Positions 1-4,752 of a stretch of DNA of 5,876 bases are shown here, piece after piece. Where the stretch lies: the NCBI GenBank assembly GCA_035319145.1, contig DATHDH010000038.1:1-5876 (forward strand), written 5' to 3'. Origin of the DNA: JAAYUK01 sp035319145 (GTDB lineage Bacteria > Nitrospirota > Thermodesulfovibrionia > Thermodesulfovibrionales > Dissulfurispiraceae). A model generated the notes under the pieces. That model was not told the origin of the DNA. It saw nothing but the letters and a program-made list of their open reading frames with translations, and did not search any database. The translations under genes and the position numbers were made by a program. The first letter of the stretch is position 1. Each line of letters starts with the position of its first letter.

Positions 1-337
1 GCTCAGGGATTGCAATGCCGCGGGCATACGGATCGAGAAGGGTTCGCTCATGATTGAAGCGCATGCCTTTATGCGGCGCGAAGGGGCCATATGCCCGGTA
101 CGCGTAAATCTGGCCGGAGGCGAGTCCCGGAACAAAAACATGCCAATACTGCTGGGTCTTATTGCTGCGTGGGTCCAGCGTGATAACCCGTGAAGGGCGG
201 ACATCGTCGGCAGACTCAAAAAGCAGCAGCTCAATCGTTGTGCTTCTGTCGGAGTAGATGGAAAAATTGACGCCTCCCGGGCGGATTGTCGCGCCGAGAG
301 GGAACGGAGTTCCCGGTCTGATGTCGTCGACGCCCAC
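1..337 (-). CDS. glgX: GlgX/isoamylase-type glycogen debranching enzyme, N-terminal part (gene cut by left edge)
   Basis: The reverse strand encodes 112 residues before the window ends. They match the N-terminal CBM48/isoamylase N domain of GlgX and TreX-type debranching enzymes, which hydrolyse alpha-1,6 branch points in glycogen or limit dextrins in the cytoplasm. Visible hallmarks are IRPGTPFPLGAT (residues 6-17), GVNFSIYS (22-29), IELLLFE (35-41), YWHVFVPGL (64-72), GQIYAYRAYGPF (75-86), and RFN...LLDPYA (93-105). The catalytic GH13 barrel would lie beyond the window. I chose the GTG start at 337 because AGGAGG sits 5 nt upstream and the family homology begins right there. An in-frame ATG at 385 would add 16 residues that look unlike the family, and it lies at or upstream of the transcription start expected from the extended -10 at 388-396. 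The gene diverges from the M24 peptidase gene. Family assignment is firm; GlgX versus another isoamylase subtype is not settled by this fragment. Confidence 0.85.
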   Translation of the reverse strand, partial: MGVDDIRPGTPFPLGATIRPGGVNFSIYSDRSTTIELLLFESADDVRPSRVITLDPRSNKTQQYWHVFVPGLASGQIYAYRAYGPFAPHKGMRFNHERTLLDPYARGIAIPE

Positions 338-342
338 ACAGT

Positions 343-348
343 CCTCCT
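343..348 (-). promoter_or_regulatory. Shine-Dalgarno AGGAGG deciding the glgX-like start
   Basis: On the minus strand AGGAGG is followed by five bases and then the GTG at 337. This is a near-perfect ribosome-binding site with ideal spacing, and it favours the GTG over the upstream in-frame ATG at 385. Confidence 0.75.
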
Positions 349-387
349 GAGATTCCTCATTCGTCGCCGCGCAGCGGTTCCGCATAA

Positions 388-396
388 ATCATACCA
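388..396 (-). promoter_or_regulatory. Extended -10 promoter element for the glgX-like gene
   Basis: Reading the minus strand, TGGTATGAT matches the extended -10 pattern TGnTATAAT with one mismatch. No good -35 hexamer is seen 16-18 bases upstream, which is common for extended -10 promoters. The predicted transcription start is near 381, leaving a leader of about 44 nt before the GTG at 337. Confidence 0.5.
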
Positions 397-438
397 CAGC
401 AGAAAATTATGAATGACATGGGCTAAACTAACTCCGCT

Positions 439-1605
439 ATGGTGCCTAAATCAGAAAGCGCCCAGAGGATTGCTGCCATGCAGAAGCGCCTTGCGGAGAA
501 GCAGCTTGAAGGCGCCGTTATTGTGCATCCCGCAGACATTTATTATTTCGCGGGCACTCGCCAGAATTCCGCCATCTGGATTCCGGCTGCGGGATCTCCG
601 ACGATCTTCGTGCGGAAAAGCCTTGCACGGGCAAGCGCCGAATGCGCGCTCGATGATGTGCGGCCTTTTCCCTCAAAGGGCGACCTTGTGACACAAATCG
701 GGCCCGCTGTCCGCCGCATCGGCATGACCTTCGACATCATGCCGGCACAATATTATTTTTTCTATCAATTGGCACTACCGGGCATCGAGATCGCGGACGT
801 TTCCCTGCTGGTCCGGGAGGTGCGGTCCGTTAAGTCCCCGTGGGAACTCGATCGGCTGCGCGAAAGCGGGCGGATGCTGGCCGCCTGCTTGCTGGAAATT
901 CCGAGGTTTCTGCGGCGCGGTATGCGCGAACTGGACCTGGCCGCCGAATTCGAATATCGGCTCAAGAAAATCGGCAACGAGGGAGCAATCCGCATGCGCG
1001 CGTTCGGGCAGGAGCTGATAGGCATGGTCTCATCGGGCGCCCAGGCAGCCGCTCCCGGTGTTTTTGACGGACCGGTCACCGGCTGCGGACTCTCGAGTTC
1101 GGCGCCGTGCGGGCCATCGGCGGCAATTATTGCCGAGAACAGCCCGATAATCGTCGATTACTCGATGACCCATGACGGGTATATCGTCGACATGACGAGG
1201 ATATTTGTGTTCGGGCATCTTTCCCCTGAACTCGAAGCGGCATTTCGTGTTGCCTTGGATATCCAGCATCGAATCAGCGACATGCTCCGCCCGGGAGGTT
1301 CCGGCGAGCAGATATATCGGCAGGCGCTCGAAATGGCGGGGCGAGCCGGTTTGGGAAGCCATTTCATGGGCATTGCCGGCGAGCAGGCTCGTTTTGTCGG
1401 GCACGGCGTAGGGCTCGAACTTGACGAGTTCCCGGTGCTCGCAAAGGGCTTTGGTTCTCCGTTGCAGACTGGGCAGGTTGTCGCGGTCGAGCCGAAGTTC
1501 TCGTTCAAGGGGACCGGCGTTGTCGGTATCGAAAATACGTACGCAGTTACCGAGTCCGGCGGGGAGTTGCTCACAGTGCTGGCGGACGACATTGTTTACC
1601 TTTAA
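439..1605 (+). CDS. M24B metallopeptidase (Xaa-Pro peptidase/creatinase-like family)
   Basis: A 388-residue protein of usual length for the prolidase/aminopeptidase P/creatinase group. Residues about 8-125 form the creatinase-type N domain (RIAAMQKRLAEK, then a YYFAGT motif). Residues about 135-380 form the pita-bread catalytic domain. All five expected dinuclear metal ligands can be placed: Asp240 (IIVDYS), Asp251 (VDMTR), His322 (GHGVGLE), Glu351 (VEPKF) and Glu365 (GIENTY). The second histidine usual in M24 enzymes, in HExP after GHGxG, is Asp329 here (LDEFP). The likely role is cytosolic hydrolysis of Xaa-Pro or related amide bonds; the substrate cannot be read from the sequence. The ATG at 439 has no Shine-Dalgarno. 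An alternative ATG at 478 (Met14) has AGAGG nine bases upstream but would cut the start of the N domain. No signal peptide is seen. The MazG-like gene follows after 40 nt. Confidence 0.88.
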   Translation: MVPKSESAQRIAAMQKRLAEKQLEGAVIVHPADIYYFAGTRQNSAIWIPAAGSPTIFVRKSLARASAECALDDVRPFPSKGDLVTQIGPAVRRIGMTFDIMPAQYYFFYQLALPGIEIADVSLLVREVRSVKSPWELDRLRESGRMLAACLLEIPRFLRRGMRELDLAAEFEYRLKKIGNEGAIRMRAFGQELIGMVSSGAQAAAPGVFDGPVTGCGLSSSAPCGPSAAIIAENSPIIVDYSMTHDGYIVDMTRIFVFGHLSPELEAAFRVALDIQHRISDMLRPGGSGEQIYRQALEMAGRAGLGSHFMGIAGEQARFVGHGVGLELDEFPVLAKGFGSPLQTGQVVAVEPKFSFKGTGVVGIENTYAVTESGGELLTVLADDIVYL

Positions 1606-1620
1606 TTTGCATCATAAGAT
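1592..1620 (+). promoter_or_regulatory. Possible sigma70-type promoter before the MazG-like gene
   Basis: TTGTTT at 1592-1597, a 17-bp spacer, and TAAGAT at 1615-1620, in an AT-rich gap that begins inside the end of the M24 coding region. The expected start near 1627 would give a short leader containing the GGAG ribosome-binding site at 1637-1640. Both hexamers are only partial matches, so co-transcription with the M24 gene remains equally possible. Confidence 0.35.
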
Positions 1621-1645
1621 TAGATTTTGACGTTATGGAGTGAGC

Positions 1646-2020
1646 ATGGCGCCCGCAGGATTCGATACCATCATTGAGCGTCTTATCAGATTCCGTGACG
1701 AGAGGGATTGGGAGCAGTTCCATACATCGCGAGACCTTGCGCTTGCGCTCTCCATCGAGGCGGCCGAACTCAATGAACTCTTCCTCTGGAAAGGTTCCGA
1801 ATGTGCCGATCAGGACAAACTTGCCCAGGAACTGGCCGATGTCCTGATTTTTGCCTTGCTGCTTGCCCACAAACACGGCCTCAATGTGGAAGAAATCATC
1901 CTGCAGAAAATCCAGCAGAACGAAGAGAAGTATCCGGTAGCACAGTCGAAAGGCTCAAATCGGAAATATACTGAGCTTGGGTCAGCTGACTCGCACAGGG
2001 ACAACAAGGCGGCAGATTGA
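1646..2020 (+). CDS. MazG-like nucleotide pyrophosphohydrolase (RS21-C6/DCTPP1-type)
   Basis: A 124-residue single-domain all-alpha NTP pyrophosphatase. Proteins of this type hydrolyse (d)NTPs, often dCTP or modified nucleotides, to the monophosphate and pyrophosphate, cleaning the nucleotide pool in the cytosol. The motif FHTSRDLALAL leads into IEAAELNELFLW, with the metal-binding pair Glu38/Glu41. The second half-site is ELADVL with Glu62/Asp65. The tail NEEKYPV...GSNRKYTEL is typical of the short MazG-like subfamily. A C-terminal stretch of about 15 polar residues follows. The ATG at 1646 is preferred: GGAG at 1637-1640 lies 5 nt upstream. A GTG at 1640 in the same frame would add only two residues and overlaps that ribosome-binding site. 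The gene lies 40 nt after the M24 gene. Substrate preference cannot be read from the sequence. Confidence 0.87.
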   Translation: MAPAGFDTIIERLIRFRDERDWEQFHTSRDLALALSIEAAELNELFLWKGSECADQDKLAQELADVLIFALLLAHKHGLNVEEIILQKIQQNEEKYPVAQSKGSNRKYTELGSADSHRDNKAAD

Positions 2021-2045
2021 CGGCACGGGCGGTCCCCTATATATA
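2017..2045 (+). promoter_or_regulatory. Candidate promoter P1 for the ComEA-like/YidB/DUF4126 unit
   Basis: TTGACG at 2017-2022, exactly 17 bases, then TATATA at 2040-2045. Each hexamer differs from the sigma70 consensus at one position. The -35 overlaps the TGA stop codon of the MazG-like gene. The implied leader to the ATG at 2120 is about 68 nt. Confidence 0.55.
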
Positions 2046-2061
2046 CCGCGGCATTCCGCTG

Positions 2062-2070
2062 TGCTATACT
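2062..2070 (+). promoter_or_regulatory. Candidate promoter P2, extended -10
   Basis: TGCTATACT fits the extended -10 pattern TGnTATAAT with one mismatch. No -35 match is evident. A transcript from here would start near 2077, just before the stem-loop at 2083-2097, with a leader of about 43 nt. It could be a second start site or the main one. Confidence 0.5.
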
Positions 2071-2082
2071 CAGTACAGTTTT

Positions 2083-2097
2083 TCCCGGTTGCCGGGA
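2083..2097 (+). other. Small stem-loop in the leader of the ComEA-like gene
   Basis: TCCCGG, a TTG loop, and CCGGGA form a 6-bp stem. It is preceded, not followed, by a T run, so it is not a plus-strand intrinsic terminator. If transcription starts near 2077 the hairpin is close to the 5' end, where such structures can protect mRNA. That role is an inference. Confidence 0.35.
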
Positions 2098-2107
2098 TAA
2101 TTCAGTC

Positions 2108-2114
2108 GAGGAGG
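2108..2114 (+). promoter_or_regulatory. Strong Shine-Dalgarno GAGGAGG
   Basis: Five bases separate GAGGAGG from the ATG at 2120. It is the best ribosome-binding site on the plus strand of the window and suggests that the ComEA-like protein is made in quantity. Confidence 0.75.
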
Positions 2115-2119
2115 ACGGC

Positions 2120-2797
2120 ATGAAATTGCGCATGGGAAAGGGAGTTATTGTTGTTCTTTCGTTTTTGCTGAGCATTTGTTTGGTCGGCAGCGGATTTGCG
2201 GCGGCCAAAGATGAGCAGAAGGCAGAGCCGGCAAAAAAGGACGAGGCCAAGAAGGATGTAAAGAAAGAGGCCGGCAAAAAAGAGGCTGCAAAGCCGGTCG
2301 ATCTGAACGGCGCTTCACAGAAGGATCTTGAAGGATTGAAGGGTGTCGGTGCGGCAAAGGCAAAGAAGATAATCGCAAACCGTCCGTACAAATCGGTTGA
2401 TGAACTCTCCAAGGCGGGCTTTTCGAAGAAGCAAATCGACGGGCTGAAGCCGCAGGTTGTTGTCGGCGCGGCACCGGCCGCAGCGCCGAAAGCAGAAGCA
2501 AAACCGGCTGCACCGGCAAAGGCGCCTGAAAAGGCGGCAGCCCCTGCCAAGGAAGAGAAGCCCGCAAAGGATGCCAAGAAAGAAAAGGAAACGAAGTCAA
2601 AGCTCGCTCCCGGACAGAAGATCAATATCAATACAGCCAGTCAGGCAGACCTCGAACTGTTGCCGGAAATCGGACCTGCAAAGGCCAAAGAGATTATCGG
2701 CGGTCGGCCATACAGCAAGCCGGAAGACGTCATGAAGGTCAAAGGTATCAAGCAGAAGACGTTCGACCAGATTAAGGACAATATTGTCGTAAAATAG
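2120..2797 (+). CDS. Secreted protein with two ComEA-type helix-hairpin-helix domains
   Basis: A 225-residue protein. Residues 1-29 look like a Sec signal peptide: a basic start MKLRMGKG, a hydrophobic core to about 26, and an Ala-rich cleavage region near FAAAK. Residues 30-58 are Lys/Glu/Ala-rich. Two related HhH units follow, at about 59-112 (core DLEGLKGVGAAKAKKII) and 167-222 (core DLELLPEIGPAKAKEII). Each has the G-(V/I)-G hairpin and an NRPY or GRPY turn, and they are joined by a Lys/Ala/Pro linker at about 116-165. HhH units of the ComEA type usually bind double-stranded DNA without sequence specificity, and ComEA acts in DNA uptake. Here there is no membrane anchor beyond the signal peptide and no comEB/comEC nearby, so competence is only one possibility; a periplasmic or surface DNA-binding protein is another. 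It probably leads a unit with the YidB and DUF4126 genes. Confidence 0.85.
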   Translation: MKLRMGKGVIVVLSFLLSICLVGSGFAAAKDEQKAEPAKKDEAKKDVKKEAGKKEAAKPVDLNGASQKDLEGLKGVGAAKAKKIIANRPYKSVDELSKAGFSKKQIDGLKPQVVVGAAPAAAPKAEAKPAAPAKAPEKAAAPAKEEKPAKDAKKEKETKSKLAPGQKININTASQADLELLPEIGPAKAKEIIGGRPYSKPEDVMKVKGIKQKTFDQIKDNIVVK

Positions 2798-2818
2798 CAG
2801 ACACTCTGCATATCGGCG

Positions 2819-2842
2819 CCCGGCAGTGCCGGGAGTGCCGGC
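2819..2842 (+). other. Two overlapping, mutually exclusive stem-loops before the YidB gene
   Basis: CCCGGC-AGT-GCCGGG (2819-2833) can fold as a 6-bp stem. GCCGG-GAGTG-CCGGC (2828-2842) can fold instead, because the two share the GCCGG segment. The repeated unit is AGTGCCGG. No T run follows, so this is not an intrinsic terminator. It may be an mRNA-processing or translation-control structure. Confidence 0.35.
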
Positions 2843-2861
2843 AAGAAAAGGGGGATATGAT

Positions 2862-3263
2862 ATGGGACTCATGGATCTGGCGGGCAGTTTACTTGGGGGA
2901 GGCGATGCAAAAAGCCAGCTTGCGCAGGCAGCGATGAATCTTATCGGCAACCAGTCTGAAGGCGGGCTCGCCGGACTGGTGAAGAGTTTTGGCGAAAAAG
3001 GACTGGGAGATGTTGTGTCGTCGTGGGTCGGTACGGGCCAGAACCTTCCGATCTCGGCGGACCAAATAACCCAGGCCCTTGGGGCCGACAAGATTTCCGA
3101 GATAGCGGGAAAACTCGGTGTCAGCAAAGAGGATGCCGCAAGCAGCCTTGCCGGTGCATTGCCGGACGTGGTAGACAAGTTGACTCCTGAAGGAAAAATT
3201 CCGGATAATGATATGCTTCAGCAAGGATTAAGCATGCTGAAGAGCAAGTTGTTCGGATCGTAG
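2862..3263 (+). CDS. YidB family protein (DUF937)
   Basis: A 133-residue protein matching the YidB/DUF937 family in length and order: MGLMDLAGSLLGG at the start, GGLAGLVKSFGEKGLGDVVSSW (about 34-55), the signature GTGQNLPIS (57-65), and LPDVVDKLTPEGKIPD (100-115). The family is widespread in Gram-negative bacteria and its biochemical role is not established. No signal peptide or membrane segment is evident; the protein is Gly/Ala-rich and probably soluble. The ATG at 2862 is preferred over an in-frame GTG at 2826, because GGGGG at 2850-2854 gives a ribosome-binding site 7 nt upstream and family members begin MGLxD. The gene lies 64 nt after the ComEA-like gene, and no clear promoter is seen in the gap. 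A strong hairpin follows its stop codon. Confidence 0.88.
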   Translation: MGLMDLAGSLLGGGDAKSQLAQAAMNLIGNQSEGGLAGLVKSFGEKGLGDVVSSWVGTGQNLPISADQITQALGADKISEIAGKLGVSKEDAASSLAGALPDVVDKLTPEGKIPDNDMLQQGLSMLKSKLFGS

Positions 3264-3272
3264 ATTCTTAAA

Positions 3273-3302
3273 GACGCGCCGCCGGATCGTCGGCGGCGCG
3301 TC
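3273..3302 (+). terminator. Perfect 12-bp GC-rich hairpin between YidB and DUF4126 genes
   Basis: GACGCGCCGCCG, the loop GATCGT, and CGGCGGCGCGTC form a perfect 12-bp stem starting 9 nt after the yidB stop. The bases that follow are CCCCTGC, not a T run, so it is not a standard intrinsic terminator on the plus strand. It may stabilise the 3' end of the upstream mRNA, partly terminate, or separate expression of the two genes. The next start codon is only 9 nt downstream. The structure is certain as sequence; the function is inferred. Confidence 0.55.
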
Positions 3303-3311
3303 CCCTGCATC

Positions 3312-3902
3312 ATGAGCGGATATCCCGACGTATTGCTCAGCATCTGCCTCGGCATCGGCCTGAGCGCCGCATGCGGCTTCCGTATATTCGTCCCTTTTCT
3401 CGTCATGAGCTTCGCAGCGTTGCACGGGTATCTTCACCTTTCCTCGGGCTTCGCTTGGATTGGAACGTGGCCCGCACTATGGACATTTCTCACCGCGGCC
3501 ATTGTCGAAGTTGCGGCCTATCACATCCCCTGGCTGGATCACGCGCTGGATACTATTGCCGGACCGGTCGCGGTTGTGGCCGGAGCTTTGACCATGGCAT
3601 CTTCCATCACCGACATGGATCCGTTCATGAAGTGGACCCTTGCGATTATTGCCGGAGGCGGTGCGGCGGCGCTCACGCAGAGCACAACCATGCTTGCCAG
3701 AGGCGTTTCGACCGTTCTGAGCGGAGGGATAGGCAATCCTGCGGTAGCGACCGCTGAGGCGGTAGCGGCCGCGGTGTTAAGCATGCTAGCAATAGCATTG
3801 CCGTTGCTTGCGGGTTTGGTGGTGATTGGGATCGCTCTTTTTGCGATCAGGAAGCTGATGCAGAGGATGCAGCGAAAAAAGACGGCACCTATCAACAAGT
3901 AA
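3312..3902 (+). CDS. DUF4126 family multi-pass membrane protein
   Basis: A 196-residue integral membrane protein of the DUF4126 family, of unknown function. Family-like features are LGIGLSAACGFRIFVPFL (13-30), the F-x-WIGTWPAL stretch (47-56), an AAYHIPWLDHALDTIAGP segment (68-85), AIIAGGGAAALTQ (111-123), and GGIGNPAVATAE (138-149). Hydrophobic segments lie at about 7-37, 55-72, 82-99, 108-128 and 153-179, followed by a basic tail (RKLMQRMQRKK) that suggests a cytoplasmic C-terminus by the positive-inside rule. The start at 3312 is the only ATG ahead of the first membrane segment. The frame is open back to the yidB stop (same frame) but has no other usual start codon, and no Shine-Dalgarno is visible because the region is occupied by the 3273-3302 hairpin. 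It ends 25 nt from the stop of the convergent nudC. Confidence 0.85.
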   Translation: MSGYPDVLLSICLGIGLSAACGFRIFVPFLVMSFAALHGYLHLSSGFAWIGTWPALWTFLTAAIVEVAAYHIPWLDHALDTIAGPVAVVAGALTMASSITDMDPFMKWTLAIIAGGGAAALTQSTTMLARGVSTVLSGGIGNPAVATAEAVAAAVLSMLAIALPLLAGLVVIGIALFAIRKLMQRMQRKKTAPINK

Positions 3903-3927
3903 TAATGACGTGGCTTGACTGCTTCAT

Positions 3928-4740
3928 CTACGTCTTCGACTGCTCACCAATAAACCAGTCGATAAGTTGTCTCGCGATGGTGCCTTTGCCGGGAATGGGC
4001 GGAAGCTCGGCAGATCCGAACCATGCCGCATCGGTCAATTCGGTGTTATCGACGACTATCTCTCCACCCGCATAACGGGCGGTAAACCCCATCATCAGGA
4101 CATTTGGGAACGGCCATGGCAGGCTTCCGAAGTATTTGACATCGGCGACCTCTATACCGACCTCCTCGCGCACCTCTCGGCGGACGCACTCCTCCAGGGT
4201 TTCGCCGGGCTCCACGAATCCGGCAAGAACGCTGTAGAAGGAGAATTTGAACCGATGGGAGTGGGCAAGCAGAATCTTGCCGTCACGCACAACCGCCACG
4301 ATAATCGCCGGAACGACGGGAGGATACCTGATAAGCCCGCAGGCGGGACATTCTTTCGCAAGTTCTTCGCTCCTGGGCTGCAACGGCGCTCCGCAACGGC
4401 TGCAGAATCGAGACTTCCGCTCCCAATCGATAATCTGGAAGGCCCGCCCGGCCATTGAAAAATGGCGCTCTGAAACCATGGTGAGCAAGGGGCGCAGGTC
4501 GGAATACTCCATGCCGACAGGGGTGTCGGTCGTTCGCTCCACTTCAGTTGTAAAACAGGGAACGCCGTCCAGGTTCCCAATTGATACCGCATGCGGCGAG
4601 AGTGCAAGAATGCGTTCCACGGGGTTCAGAAGCGGGATCTTCGGCTCGCCCCCTGCGTTCTCCACAAGTATTTTATTCCCGTGGAAAACAAACCAGTAAG
4701 CAGGGGCGCTGATCTGTATAAGCGACTGAATATAGGTCAC
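3928..4740 (-). CDS. nudC: NudC, NAD(H) pyrophosphatase (zinc-ribbon Nudix hydrolase)
   Basis: A 270-residue protein with the full NudC layout: an N-terminal domain (about 1-105), a zinc ribbon with Cys113/Cys116 (FCSRCG) and Cys131/Cys134 (CPACG), and a Nudix domain with the box G174-x5-E180-x7-R188-E-V-x-E192-E193-x-G195-I. NudC enzymes cleave NAD(H) to NMN(H) and AMP and can remove NAD caps from RNA, in the cytoplasm. The NAD(H)-specific motif usually written SQPWPFPxS reads SLPWPFPNV here (206-214). The position after the ribbon, usually YPR, reads YPP (139-141). The start is GTG at 4740, with GAGG (4746-4749) 5 nt upstream. It lies 12 nt after the ABC-F stop, so the two are almost certainly co-transcribed and the ribosome-binding site falls in that short gap. 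The gene converges on the DUF4126 gene. Confidence 0.92.
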   Translation of the reverse strand: MTYIQSLIQISAPAYWFVFHGNKILVENAGGEPKIPLLNPVERILALSPHAVSIGNLDGVPCFTTEVERTTDTPVGMEYSDLRPLLTMVSERHFSMAGRAFQIIDWERKSRFCSRCGAPLQPRSEELAKECPACGLIRYPPVVPAIIVAVVRDGKILLAHSHRFKFSFYSVLAGFVEPGETLEECVRREVREEVGIEVADVKYFGSLPWPFPNVLMMGFTARYAGGEIVVDNTELTDAAWFGSAELPPIPGKGTIARQLIDWFIGEQSKT

Positions 4741-4745
4741 ACTAT

Positions 4746-4749
4746 CCTC
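4746..4749 (-). promoter_or_regulatory. Shine-Dalgarno GAGG selecting the GTG start of nudC
   Basis: On the minus strand GAGG is followed by ATAGT and then GTG at 4740. It sits wholly in the 12-nt gap after the ABC-F stop codon and supports the GTG start and coupled expression. Confidence 0.6.
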
Positions 4750-4752
4750 AAG

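Noticed and set aside
1158..1592. A 144-codon minus-strand open frame inside the M24 gene
   Set aside because: It lies wholly opposite a clear M24 catalytic domain, is rich in Ser/Pro/Thr, and has no recognisable motif.
1635..1643. Three-codon ATG-GAG-TGA mini-frame over the MazG-like ribosome-binding site
   Set aside because: It has no ribosome-binding site of its own and is too short to separate from chance.
2136..2190. Lipoprotein signal in the ComEA-like protein (LSIC around residues 17-20)
   Set aside because: The residue before the Cys is Ile rather than Gly or Ala, so it does not fit a lipobox. An ordinary Sec signal peptide is the better reading.
1810..2631. A 273-codon open frame on the minus strand opposite the MazG-like and ComEA-like genes
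   Set aside because: Its product is Phe/Ala/Ser-rich low-complexity sequence produced by reading the Lys/Ala/Pro-coding strand backwards; no family motif or ribosome-binding site. The plus-strand genes explain the region.
2826..2828. GTG start that would lengthen the YidB protein by 12 residues
   Set aside because: The added residues fall within the stem-loop region and do not resemble the family. The ATG at 2862 has a ribosome-binding site and matches the family's MGLxD start.
3903..3927. Shared bidirectional terminator between the DUF4126 gene and nudC
   Set aside because: The 25-nt gap holds no stem of useful length and no T run on either strand.
3967..4699. Plus-strand open frames of 163 and 150 codons opposite nudC
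   Set aside because: They are complements of the zinc ribbon and Nudix domain, with no family features or start signals.
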